Position numbers and translations under genes: made by a program. Positions 1 through 11,205 of a stretch of 64,000 bases of DNA are shown here, in pieces (the stretch's first letter is position 1; every line of letters begins with the position of its first letter). The DNA is from Moniliophthora roreri (lineage: Eukaryota; Basidiomycota; Agaricomycetes; Agaricales; Marasmiaceae). The stretch covers positions 2,914,001 to 2,978,000 of the forward strand of contig LATX02000001.1 of NCBI GenBank assembly GCA_001466705.2, read 5' to 3'. The notes beneath the pieces were generated by a model. It saw nothing but the letters and a program-made list of their open reading frames with translations, made no database searches and was not told the DNA's origin.

Positions 1-78
1 GAGACCGACTCTCCTATGGGAAAAATGGAGCATGAGCTGCAAGAAACACCTACGACGGTAAACATAGAGCATCTCTGA
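1..78 (+). CDS. DUF6534 membrane protein, 3' end only
   Basis: The first 78 bases read in frame 1 as the last 25 residues of a protein and end in TGA. They include KMEHELQETPTTV. This closely matches the C-terminus of the DUF6534 protein encoded on the minus strand at 26696-28364, which reads ETDSTTEKMDHELQETSAMV. The rest of the gene lies left of the window. DUF6534 proteins are seven-helix fungal membrane proteins of unknown function, and this part would be the cytoplasmic tail. The tail match supports a close paralogue of the 26.7 kb gene rather than of the more divergent one at 11206. Confidence 0.7.
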   Translation, partial: ETDSPMGKMEHELQETPTTVNIEHL

Positions 79-461
79 GTGTGAGGAGCTGATTTTCATG
101 ATGTTTGCAGAGGGACGTGGGGGCTCGAGTCTAAGCACGGAAGTTGCAAGAACCAAAAGAAGAATACATCCTTTTGATCGATCTGAACGAGTGTTTGATT
201 GGTATTTATTGTCTGTTGCTACACTCATCCTGTCGGAATATCAAGGATAGCACGTTTGGCGTCCTGGTAAACATTCTGGCACGCTTTTTGAGCGAAGAAG
301 TCCTGTTCGGCCAAAAATTTGAGCTAGACTGACTTGAGGGAAGAAAAACAACGGACGTGAATCTTTTTCTTCTTCACTTTGCCTTTGCTTCCTCATAGGC
401 AGCAATTTATGCAAGTGGAATTAAGGCGGAAACAATGTCTAATCACACAATACATTTCTTG
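79..461. other. intergenic, convergent 3' ends
   Basis: This is the gap between the stop of the truncated DUF6534 gene on plus and the stop of the methyltransferase on minus. A 62-codon open frame at 144-332 has no family resemblance or splice context. I see no promoter or RNA gene. It probably holds the two 3' UTRs. Confidence 0.5.
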
Positions 462-1353
462 TCATTTCTGGGCGCATACTAGACAGGCTTGCACAGCAGG
501 ATAACCTTTCTCCTCGCATTCATCTCGGTAGCGCACCACCAAGGCATCAAACTCTGCAGCATCCCTGACAATCCCAAAACCATCGTTCTTCATAATAACG
601 TTCTTTGTGCGTCTGACGGCTCGCATGAGTTGTTCAGAACCGTAATCTCCACTTCCAGAATCTGCACCAACTCGAGGAGCTTCCTTCATGCTGCAGGCGA
701 TGTCCCGAAAACCAGCACTTGCAAGCATCTCGGGAATCTGAACGGCACAGTTATCCAAAAGATCATACTTCTTCTGGATGGCATGCATGAGATCACGGAT
801 TTTTCGGGCAGCGGATTCCGGCGGTGCTGGATTATCCCGCAACATGTTGCGGTAGCGGAAGAGGGAGGCTGGTTCGAGTAACTGTATGTGTCCGCCAGGT
901 TTGAGAACACGATGCAGTTCCTTTATGGCCAGTGGCCAAGCTTGGGAACGAGAAAGGTATCCAATTAGAAAACTTTGTGAGACGAGGTCGAATTTGGAAG
1001 ACCATTCCTCCGGAAGTGCCGTGACTGAAGCTGATAGGAAAGTGATATTATTGGGTACTGAATCGGAGCAAATGTGGGCAGGAGATTTATCTATTCCGTA
1101 AAATGAGACGGTAGATGGCAGTTCCTTGGAGAGCTGAAATAGCCAGGCGCCCGAGCCTGCGCCAGAATCCAGGACGGAACCGTCTGCAGGTATGGTAACA
1201 CTTGGATCAAACACACTTCCACGACCATGGAGATTGCGATAATACCAAAACTGGTTCTCCAATCTGCAAAGCAACGGATAAAAAGCCCTCCAAGTTGACA
1301 AGTATTGTGAAAACTTACCTTTCACGCTCCTCGTCGCCAGTGCTTTCGGACAT
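462..1353 (-). CDS. SAM-dependent methyltransferase (paralogue 1)
   Basis: Class I methyltransferase of about 278 residues in two exons (1319-1353 and 462-1263), joined by a GTAAGT...TTTGCAG intron. The start ATG at 1353 gives MSESTGDEERERLENQFWYY, and the join keeps the frame. SAM motif I is VLDSGAGSGAWL, followed by an acidic post-I segment (YGIDKS) and the motif LHRVLKPGGHIQLLEP typical of UbiE/LaeA-like fungal methyltransferases. The substrate cannot be told from sequence. It lies head-to-tail with a paralogue at 2348-3314; both end in CAQK, which supports tandem duplication. The family includes LaeA-type regulators and small-molecule methyltransferases, but nothing here points to LaeA itself. 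Confidence 0.85.
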
Positions 1354-2347
1354 GTTCGATAGTGTTAGCCAAAGGAGGACGTATAAAACTTGGATGCGCT
1401 AAATATGTCCTGGAGGCTTGTCGGATTGCGTGAGCTATCCGAATGTGTCAAAATGAGTTCCACGGAATTTGATGTATATCATTAGTTCCCACACGTAAGC
1501 GCGTAAGCATTCGTTGTGAAGGTGCTTCCAGAGTGAGCCTGAGAGCATGCTGTATCGCTATCGTCTTGAAGAGGTACCTTGATAGGTTAAGCTCGTGCGC
1601 CGGGCGCCGGATCCGAATTCCCTCCAGGTACAAGGTGCTTGTGGTACGCACAGGTGTCTAGAGGAAAATTTCGCTAATAAGGGCAGTGAGGATGAAGGAT
1701 CTTCCCAAGCGGAAAGATTATCGATTTCACAGGGCTCTACGCTTGAATGAACTTGAAGAGCTCCAGAGAAGCCTTGGAACTAGTTTACTAATGGCAGGAC
1801 AACAGCCCGAGCTGTCGGATTCCTAGTATGCCCTTCACTAGTGGAGACAGGTTTTCTTCCAGCAAGTGTCCTTGAAACAGGCAATCGAACCACTGGACAC
1901 TTCCACGGACGAGAAAAACGTCCGTGCCAGGTAGTGCCAATCGTTCAGGTAGTCAACCTTAACAACCATAGGCATTGCGCCTGAGAGGTTAACGCCGTAG
2001 CTTTGGATTCTGTTCTAGCTTGTAGGGCTAGGCGAACGATTGTATTCGTCCCTTATCGTTCATTTGATTCCTGCAGCCTGTCATATAACCTGTCGTATAA
2101 CGAAATTTGCGAGCGAGGTGTGTCGGCCATGGGCCTGGGATGAGGGGGACTGGAAGAGCGCGCATTGTGCTTCGGAACGATAGATCAAGATTGTTGGCGA
2201 GGTCCTTGGCGAGATCGACGAGGAAGATAATGGGTCGTGGATGCAAAGGTTCCATTCGAGTCCCTGCGCCTGACGATTTCTCGGTCGTTATTTGTCAAGT
2301 GTAGGGTGTTCGTTCGTTCATGGCATTTACGTGAAGGGATAGGAGAT
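1354..2347. other. intergenic between tandem methyltransferases
   Basis: About 1 kb separates the 5' end of methyltransferase 1 from the 3' end of methyltransferase 2. It should hold the promoter of paralogue 1. The open frames here (for example 1448-1651 and 2028-2255) have low-complexity or Arg-rich translations and no partner exons. I found no methyltransferase remnant. Confidence 0.5.
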
Positions 2348-3314
2348 TCATTTCTGAGCGCAAATAACGCTGTACGTACAATACTGGGAATGTCCATCAT
2401 ATAATTCCTGCTCCCAATCCGAAATGAGATGGTAAAAGTCTGCTTCGCTAGCGACAACGTCAAACCATGAGTTCTTTCGAAAGACTCCTTTGAGTGTTCG
2501 AATAGAGTTTACGAGAACTCTGATGCCTTCGCTGTTGTCGTCATCGTCCTCTTCAGATACTATGGGAGCACGAATCGACATGAGCCGTATATCACGAAAC
2601 CTCAGATTGCTCAGAATCTGGGGTAGCACGGTAGTTATGTCGAGCATGAGGTTATTCTTGTCCGCCAAGGACACTAACATAGTCTGGACCTTTTCGTGAG
2701 CGGAGCCTGGCTCGCATTCCCAGTCCCCATAGGCTGGTTCGAGGAATTGAACGTGGCCTTCTGGTCTGAGAATTCGCTGAATGTGGTCGCAAGTGTCCCA
2801 CCAATCTTGTTTGGTGAGTTTCATCAATTGGAATGATTGAGAGACGAGGTTGAACTGGCAGGTCCATTCTAGGGGAAGAGATGTTGCTGGTGCTTTATAG
2901 AAATGTGCATTTGGAGGGCATTCGGTTGGGAATAACTTGTTCGACGTGTCAATCCCATAAAGGATGGCAGACTTGGGCAATTCTTTGGCCAAGCTCAAGA
3001 GCCATGCACCTAAAATTGTGGGTGTTAAGCAGGAGCCTTGTTTTCAGAAGCGGTTCATATACCTGTTCCGGTCCCCGTCTCTAGTACTCTCGCATTATGC
3101 GGTAAAACCACATCCCAAGTCAGATAACCCTTTCGAACATGTTCGTTCACAAAGTGGAAGTGAAGGTCAAACCTGCGTTAATGAGACGATATGTTTTTGA
3201 ACTTTTACAATGCACGCACCGGGTAGATTCTGACCTGTCGCTCTTCGCAGGCGATGTCGAGCGTGAAGATTTTGTGCTCGCCGACAGGTCGAATCTGAGT
3301 TTTCCTTGTTTCAT
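2348..3314 (-). CDS. SAM-dependent methyltransferase (paralogue 2)
   Basis: Predicted 283-residue class I methyltransferase in three exons: 3235-3314, 3063-3172 and 2348-3009. The second junction falls inside SAM motif I, giving VLETGTGTGAWL, and the frame runs through all three exons. Downstream are YGIDTS (post-I) and IQRILRPEGHVQFLEP, which align with paralogue 1, and the same C-terminal CAQK. Exon 1 (MKQGKLRFDLSAST...) is the least certain part because its donor GTCAGA is weak. An acidic run EEDDDD sits near residue 210. Like its neighbour, it is a fungal UbiE/LaeA-like methyltransferase of unknown substrate. Confidence 0.75.
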
Positions 3315-3737
3315 CCTTGAGGATTAAAGGAACTGTCAGAAGCTCAGCTCATATATAGCGTACCTTGACGCGATCATTTGGGCATAGAAGCGGTCGATGA
3401 CAGCTTGAGCTTGAGAGCGTGAATGATGCCGTGGAATATGTCAACATTCCAGGTCTTCTTGGGTTGATAAGACGGGACTAGAAGGTCTCCTATCATGAAA
3501 TGACCCAAGGTATATTTACGAGTTGTTACAGTAAAGTGGGAAAAGGATATACCAAATTTGTCAATACGATTCTCACGGTACTCTGAATGGAATACAACAA
3601 CAACAACAGCTTGTTGCTCTAGCCGTCGCCTAGGACTTGCAACACAAAAAGAACTAAAAGCAGTCACGGCCTCAAACGAATATATTCACAATGGGTCTTG
3701 AACAAGAAGCATTGCTCGCTCCTTCACTTCATCTTCA
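3315..3737. promoter_or_regulatory. bidirectional intergenic region
   Basis: Divergent space of 423 bp between methyltransferase 2 (minus) and the F-box gene (plus), so it should contain both promoters. A short CAACAACAACAACAG microsatellite-like run is at about 3596-3611. An ATG at 3691 is out of frame with the F-box ORF and could act as a short upstream ORF. Confidence 0.45.
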
Positions 3738-5890
3738 ATGCCAGTACCGACTGATATCTCCAATTTTATCCCGCCCCTTCCCCTCAACGCCTGGAAGCGT
3801 TATTCACCATGCTACTTTCATCGACTACCCATAGAGCTCATCATTGACGAGATTTTCACCTACCTTTCTATCGAGGATATTATGCGTTTGAGACGTGTAG
3901 GTGTCATAGAATTTCAACTTGAAATATTCTGACTCGAGAACAAATTGTAGGTCGACAAGGCATTTTTCCTTCTCACTCACGACCCCCTCATATGGCGGCA
4001 TTTCCTAGAGCGGCTGAATCTCCCCATTCCACCTATTCGTCCCAATTTTCGCTACACACTCGAGGCAACCGACTTTGAGATAGAGCAACTTGTAACAAAG
4101 GCTGTCCGAGCAGACGATAACTGGCGTAAGCCCAATCCCAAGCTATCTCACCAAGAGGTAGTGTTTGCATTCCAGCAAGTTCTGGAAATGAAGCTGCTTC
4201 CGGGAGGCCGTTTCCTCGTCGCTTCGATCAAAGATGCGCACAGTTATCGATACTGGCTCTCGATATACTGTCTCGATCATCCAAGTGGTCTAGAGCACGC
4301 ACCGCTGGCTAGGCTTGAACTGCCGTCCAAGGCCTACAATATTCAGGCCAAGTTCATGCCGTGGGAATACCAGCAGGGTATCATGATCATGTACAGTGTA
4401 CGGAGAGCAGAAAATGGTGATTATAAAGGGTGAGTTCGGTCAGTGGCCTTCTTCATGTAACGTGCTGAACATTTGACTTAGGATGGATCCCGCCAACTTC
4501 ACCGCGGCAACCGATATGGAACCCCCGTTCCCGCTTGTGTATGACTTGAAAATACTCCATATCTCATTGGAATCTCTGGAGCTCACGTCAGATCCAACTG
4601 TGGACCCAAAATCAAAAGCCCACAAGGCTCGCGTTGCTAGTCTCGGTCCCCCCTGTCAGTGTGTTTTCTACCGACTGGATAACAAGCATCCCATCGAACA
4701 CCCATCTCTTTTCGAATTCAATGGACACGCGTATGCACTTTATTCTGAAAGAAATATCATCAGGTTGTTCGACCTCTCAGCTGCCAAGCGCTATGCCATG
4801 TCGTTGAGCAGGGATACTAACTTTCAAAATTTGGTCAGCCTTCAAACCTTTCTACCTTTTATCTCAGGACTCACCCTTTCGTTAGGTTCATATGATACGC
4901 GGTATTCGAGTACTACCGGACATCAACAAACTCCTTGTGGTGCGCACGGTGCGAACCAGCGTACTGCGTAGCGAGCGCACCGACCTTCATCTCATTGAGA
5001 TCTACGATATTCCCACTGAAGCTTGGGCTCTCAACGATGATCAACTACCATCCGTCAATGCCCAAGACCGGGTTTATATCGAGGGAAAGAACGTTGCTAG
5101 TTTCCATATCTCGGATTATCCCGTTGTCTCTCGAGGCTCAGATCTTCCCTCGCTCTACGAGCGCAAGGACATGGCACCTCTTTCCCCTATCTCTATCTAC
5201 GCTCGTACCTTCTTCCCTCAGGGCCTTCTCCACTACGAAATCTTTCCTGTTTGGAAAGACGGCAAGTGGGACTACATCCTTGATGCTGTGATTCCGCAGA
5301 CAGTGCATCGCAGCGAGCCAAACCAATCACATGTCATTCCTGGGATATACCGGTCGTTAGTCTACACTACGCCTAGTGATGATCGCTCAGGCAATCCCAA
5401 GCTTCTCAGCATGCGGCGGTATTTCAACCCTCGATATGCCCCTGATACGTACGAACCATACAAGCAGGTTGAGTCGCTATTCGTCCCTGTTCTAGGCAAA
5501 GAGCGGTACCCTGTGCCAAAGTTGCTGTACACCTCCTTTGAAGCGTGTGATCCCACGTACAACGGTATTGCGAACCACGGTGTATCTGCCATTACCTGGG
5601 ACGAGGGTACAGGAAGAGTGTGCATTGCTTCGCAGAAGGATATGAAAATTGTCATCATGGACCTTGGCAAGCTTCCTCCCCCTGTCGATAGACGACTCGA
5701 TATGTGGAGAGACGCGATTGTGCTCCTTCGACGGGCACATCTTATCAACAGGTCGGGTCTTGATGCGGACCAGGGGAGATTTGATGTTTGGCAGAGAGCG
5801 ATAGATTTATTGAATAGGGCTCAAGAGTTTAGTAAGGCTGAATCGCCTTCATTGAAGTGTGATGCTTCCATGGCCATGGAGGTGGTTTAG
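3738..5890 (+). CDS. F-box protein with long C-terminal region
   Basis: Predicted 664 residues in four exons: 3738-3896, 3951-4429, 4482-4833 and 4886-5890. All junctions are GT-AG and in frame. Residues about 30-60 form an F-box: RLPIELIIDEIFTYLSIEDI, then MRLRRVDKAFF across the first intron. F-box proteins bind Skp1 and bring substrates to SCF ubiquitin ligases. The rest (LLTHDPLIWRHFLERL and onward) resembles the large basidiomycete class of F-box proteins whose C-terminal half is poorly conserved and may form a WD/beta-propeller-like repeat. I see no clear repeat motif and cannot name a substrate. Confidence 0.8.
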
Positions 5891-6085
5891 TTGGCTAGTG
5901 TTGGACATTGTTCTCTACTTTACAAGATGTACCATATATTATGTACCATACTCTTCAAACACACCGCTTAGTCTCTGCCCATGAGTACTTGATGTGAGTC
6001 GCGGTTGCTCAACACCGCCACCAATCGTCCTCTCCTTTATATCACAACCAGCTCGAGCCTCAGTCCGAGATTCCTCTCCGACACC

Positions 6086-8861
6086 ATGCAGTCCCTCCGA
6101 AGCGGCCGTTCTCAGGCCCCTCGTAAATCAACCCGTCAGCAAACGAAACTAGCCAAACCTGGCGCAGGACCTACTCCGCGACCTCGAGCTGCCGACGCAC
6201 GCAAATCTCGCGTCGATGACAAGATCAAGAAGCGTATGTCTATGCGTTATGCAGACATATCGAGTCCAACAGAGCTGAATGTACCGCCAATGCCCACCAT
6301 TGGTGTGGGAGTGGGTGCAAGAAAGACGACGCCTCGGGAGAGAGATGAGGAGCTTGTCAAGGCATACGAGAGCATAGAGGATAAAGATACCAGGGAGAAG
6401 GCTTCATCTGAAGACGATAAGAAGATACTGGACAAGTCGGACTTTGACCCAGATGCATATCTCAAATCCAAGCTGGCTAATTCGACAGAAGCTGAAATCA
6501 AGTCGCTGCAGTCATCACTCCGGTCAGCGAAAGATGATACTTCCGCCGAACTACAGAAAAATGTGTTCAAAAAGTGCGTAATATATTGATTTTTACTCAT
6601 CATGGTTCTAACATTTCTTTTTCGGTCCTGCAGCTACGCAGAATTCGTCAACATTTCCAAAGAAATATCGACACTTGAGAATGAAATGCTGGAGCTCAAG
6701 GAATCAATTTCGGAATATAAAGCTATGCCTTCGCTACTACACATCCCTGACCCGACCTCCACCACGTCGTCTACACTTAGCACGTACAGAAGATCCTCTG
6801 TTGCCGATCTTCGCATCATGTACTTCAATCAAATGCAGCAACTTCACAGTCAAGTGGAAGGTTCTTCAAAACTTGCCCCTACGACGCCTGGCAGACATGT
6901 TGTCAGTGAAGCGGACGGTGTCTTGGCATTGAATGCTGCAACGTACAAAGTTGTTGGCAAAGTCAAATTCATCATCCTTGATGATATGGTTTTGGTGGCG
7001 AAGAAACGACGAAGGACTGGTGCAGCTGGTGGGGAAAGTATCTCGAGAAGTGGAAGCGTCTCAGAAGGCAAACTAGTCGCAGATAAAGGCTGGCCTTTGC
7101 AGGAGATGCTAGTATTGGATACGAAAGATTCGCCAAGTAAGGTGTTGAAGCTATCTCCTCCGATTATTGCTGATATTGACTTTTGCAGACATGACCAACG
7201 TATTCAAAATCAGACACGGAAAGTTGACGCATGTCTACAGGACGGAAACACCTGCAGAGAAGAAGGCTTTATTGACGCAGTTGCGGCATGTTGGTGAAGA
7301 ACTCTCGGCAAAACGTCGGAAAGAGCGGGAAGGTGAACATGAAAGGCGGAAGACGCTCTGGTCTGGCGGAGATGTACGTCCAAGGACTCTTGGCCAGTCT
7401 CGTTCATTGACACCTTTACACAGCGCAGTGCTTCTGCAGCGGATTGGATGGCTGACCTGGCTGCCAGAGCAGGAGAAGCTTCACCTGCTAATGATGCAAA
7501 AGAGAAAGCCGAACGTGATGCTCGCTGGACTAGCGAATGGGCCGACGAACTCAACGTAGCGATTGCACTGAAGGAGTGGGAATCTGCTGTGAAGTTGGTG
7601 GAAGAAGGTTTAGCGAATCCATCATCTCATCATACCTCACACTCATAATACATTCAGGCAAAGCAAAACTTGCTGTAACGCCTCCGCTCGCAGCAAAGCT
7701 GCCGTTGCTCACAGCCCAACTCACCGAGGCTCTTTTGGAGACGTTATCTCATCCCTCGAATCGCAAGACTATCGTAGTGCAATTGATTAGTCTGTTGCTG
7801 CGGTTGGGTGCAGGTGCCGCAGCACGGGCCACATTTCTAAACATGCGCTCTCAAGTGATGCATAACCTTGTTCGAAAAATCAAGTTTGAAGGTCATGTCG
7901 GAGCATATGTGGCGGACCTGGCGATGGTGTATTTCACCGGCATCAAACACACTGCTGACTGGTTTTTGGCGAGTTTCAAAGAGAATGAGGTGGCGAGTGG
8001 TATGTTGAAGCCGATTATAGTTTGATTGGCGTTTTCCCTTACAAGGTTGCATCTGTCAGTGTTCATTGATTGGGCAAAGCGTCAAGTAGAGGATTATGCC
8101 GAGATCTTCAGGAATCAAGTGTACACGGGGGATGTAGAAACGAAGGTCATCGAAGAAGCTATGAGAATAACATATTCATTGAGCAAAAAGGTGCGCCGAT
8201 CACGGTTTAGTCGTTCTTGTGCTTATGGTTCTCTTTGCAGCTTCTCGAGGAATACGGTCTTGACTTCCGTTTCTTGCTGGATGAGCAACTTATTGAGAAG
8301 CCCAAGGAAGCACCGAAACCCGTAACAACGTCGTATACAGCAGCTGGCCATGAAATGCTACAGAGATATTCGTTACAGAAGTCTACATCACATCGGAAAA
8401 TACCGACTTCTTCCTCCGTGTCGTCCTTCAATACCAGCAGCTCAAGCCCAACCACAGACACGAGTCGCACAGAAAGAGTTACGGCAACCCCGACGTCGTC
8501 GACCTTGTCTATCGCAATCTCAGACAGGGCACCCTCCCCGTCTAGAGATACGACACCGACAGGATCCTCGTTCTCGAGACCCCAGCTGCGACCACCCAAT
8601 GTTGCGGGGCCTCGCTCACGTACGCCAAGCTCTGCGACCTCACCGTCCTATCCACCCGCACTATCATCACCTCAGCCTAAGAGAACACGTACACCTCCAC
8701 CTCATTCTGGTTCAGACTCACCTCAGGCTGAAACGCCGGTGAAGGAGCAACCTTCGAGATCGTTGAGAGGTAGTCCTGCACCGCCTCCAAGATCCTCAAA
8801 TCGGCCATCGTCCGTGAGACAGCTACCAGTGGCGATCGCTCAAAGAGAAGGTATGATATAA
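6086..8861 (+). CDS. EXO84: exocyst complex component Exo84
   Basis: Predicted 817 residues in seven exons: 6086-6573, 6634-7136, 7189-7373, 7424-7607, 7658-7999, 8060-8190 and 8241-8861. Exo84 is a subunit of the octameric exocyst that tethers secretory vesicles at sites of polarised growth. The N-terminal third has the coiled-coil signature FVNISKEISTLENEMLELK, followed by a PH-like region (KVKFIILDDMVLVAKKRRR). The C-terminal helical domain includes VYFTGIKHTADWFLASFK and LLEEYGLDFRFLLDEQLIEK. A Pro/Ser-rich tail follows. The last exon may instead splice at 8852 (GTATGA) into an exon starting after TAG at about 9000, adding a basic tail that would overlap the neighbour's 3' end. Confidence 0.92.
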
Positions 8862-9069
8862 TTCGGAGTGCTGATGTTATTCACTGGAGTTTGTTGTTTT
8901 GTCTCTTTGCGAGTTCCTTCCAAGAGTATACTATGCATTGGAGTGTAATATACGTGATGTACAGTAAGTATGCCATTATAACTCATGATACATGTAGCAA
9001 GAGCGCCAACTGCGCCTCTGGAGCAATCAAGAAACAAGAAACGACGGAATCTGATACTGAGGCACATTT

Positions 9070-9858
9070 CTAGATCGCATATCCCATTCTCTGCAGTCGC
9101 ATCTTGACAGGGATGTATTGCGGGAGACCGACAAAACTGGTATAGCGGTGCCTTTGAACACCATTGATAAGCGCGAAACCACGAGACCCTCCTTCCTCAA
9201 CGACGCGACCACATGTCTCTTTCAGATGCGCGTCTGACGCGACGTGGCTCTCGATTAGGGCCGGCCATTGTCGTTCAAGTTTCTTCAATTCCCACTCGAT
9301 GACTTTCATCTGTTCCTTCAGCTCGCTGTAGCGGATATGTGCCATGTCCAGATCGAGTCCAGCAAGGATGTGATTGTCTGTGACCCTAACGAGTTCCTGA
9401 TAAAGCGAGTCGGAGACACAGTTCTGGGACTTGACGTCGACCATCACGTATATTGGAGCCTTTGGGGCGGATCTGGTTGCACCTCCACGAGGGGTCTGAA
9501 CATAGTACGACATATGAGCTGTGGACGCGTCGCTTCATCTCGGAATCACTTACGTTCACGCTCCGGTTGCTCTCTTCGTCAGAGAACTCGCGTCGCCTCG
9601 ACTTGTCCTGGGTCTCCTCGAGCTGTTGAAGAAAATCAGCTTTGAGGAGTGGATTGGAAGCTGAATAGGACACACAGGTTGAGGAGTAGCAGTGGCACCT
9701 AGGGCCTTTCCCGGCGTCGACACGACGGGTGGCCAAGGTGGCGAGTCCTCCAACTTCTGGGTCGCCTTTGGATCGAGCGAGAAAAGAGGGAGTGCTTTGC
9801 CAGAAGATTGCGTAGGAAACAGTTGAAAGTAGTCGATGGAGGATAGGGGACTAGACAT
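9070..9858 (-). CDS. hypothetical coiled-coil protein
   Basis: Predicted 230 residues in three exons: 9699-9858, 9554-9660 and 9070-9495. The first intron is only 38 nt (9661-9698) but restores one continuous frame. The N-terminal half is Pro/Ser-rich (SSIDYFQLFPTQSSGKALPL), then charged (EETQDKSRRREFSDEE). The C-terminal half is mostly helical with a probable coiled coil (YSELKEQMKVIEWELKKLER) and ends in LQRMGYAI. No family is recognised. It converges on EXO84 with only about 200 bp between stops. The 38-nt intron is at the lower limit for fungi, so the middle of the model is the least certain part. Confidence 0.65.
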
Positions 9859-11205
9859 GCTAGATGTGGTTCCAGACTCAAGGTGGTAGATGTGATAATG
9901 TGATGAAAAGCAAAGGGTCCTTATATTTGTTCTCTAGCTTACCGTCGGCGCGCCGGCTGAAAGCAGTGATTCGCAACAGTCCGAGTTTTTGCCTGGAAAA
10001 TAAATCTTCGAATATTCGATTTGGGGCCGTGTATTTTAGAGTTAGCGTAGGATTCTCATCATGATACGACTGTGGACACTCATGAGGAAAACGATAGTGT
10101 TGTACTCTCAGGCCTGCGTTTTGTGATGAAACGGTACGAAATCCGAGTACTAGATTTGCCAGTTCATAATGAAACAGTTTGACTCGATCGCTATATGCCG
10201 CGATACTTAGCGACGCGTAAAACCTCTTTGTCGAAGACTTAGACTGGTGGCAGCATGGAACTTGGGTAGTTGAACGCTTGTGGCAGGTCGCCAGCTGCAC
10301 AGGTATTCGCGCAAGAAATGAGTAGGAAGAAGGGGTTTACGGTTCCATATCACCCTCCATTTTTATGCCTTTGACGTCGAGGGCAAGGGTATGGACGTGG
10401 GAAATCAAAATTAGTGCTGGGAATGACTAAGCATCCTTCCAGACAACGCATCACATACTCAGCTCTTCTGCGACAGTGAACTTGCGAGCGACATCAAATC
10501 CAATTCTGATCCCGACTATGGACTTTTTAGGATCAATTAACGGATTTATAGGTGCGTTAACGACAATGACCCAAAAAATGCCTCTCGTCTCTCTAAGACA
10601 ATTACCCTCAACCACCTAGGGGGAGGAGCATTGCGAAGGACTGTTAGTAGGAAGCTTTCTAGGATGTCGCCCAGACCTTAGCCCGATTGACTCAATATGG
10701 CGCGATGGCAGACAACTCAGTGATCATTGCCGCGCAAGAACTCCGGAATACCGCCACCAATATCTTGAGTATTATTGGAGAACACAGGCTCCGATTCGAA
10801 AGGTCAGTATTAGTGACCCCATCACAAAGACGTACTTCTGATTCCTTTGAAGATACTTCATAGAATGAGTCACAGGATCTAGTTACGTCGACCCTTCCCA
10901 AGCCTGGACAATATAACGAAAAAAAGTATGCGCTCTAGGAGATGAATACAACAGCCTAAATTGCATAGCAACATCTATACCTCAAGGGGTTTGAAGGAGT
11001 TTGATTGGCATTGTTATTAATTTTGAATCTCGCGGCAGCTCCGTCGTAAAACCCAGTACCCTGCTTCGTCTTCCCATGAATTCAGCAGGTGGAATGAATG
11101 GCGGCGTCAAAACTGCCGAAGAACATCAATCCTTATTCCCTCTCTATTGACGATACAGTTACCGAAACCTTTTTTCTTTCCTGCCGTCGTGTTGAACGTT
11201 CAACG
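9859..11205. other. intergenic, about 1.35 kb
   Basis: This lies between two divergent genes and should contain both promoters. The frames at 9878-10300 (minus) and 10692-10901 (minus) have no family resemblance, codon bias or linked exons. No tRNA or transposon feature was recognised. Confidence 0.45.

Noticed and set aside
9878..10300. 140-codon minus-strand frame upstream of the coiled-coil gene
   Set aside because: Its composition is unlike the neighbouring genes, and it has no motif or linked exon.
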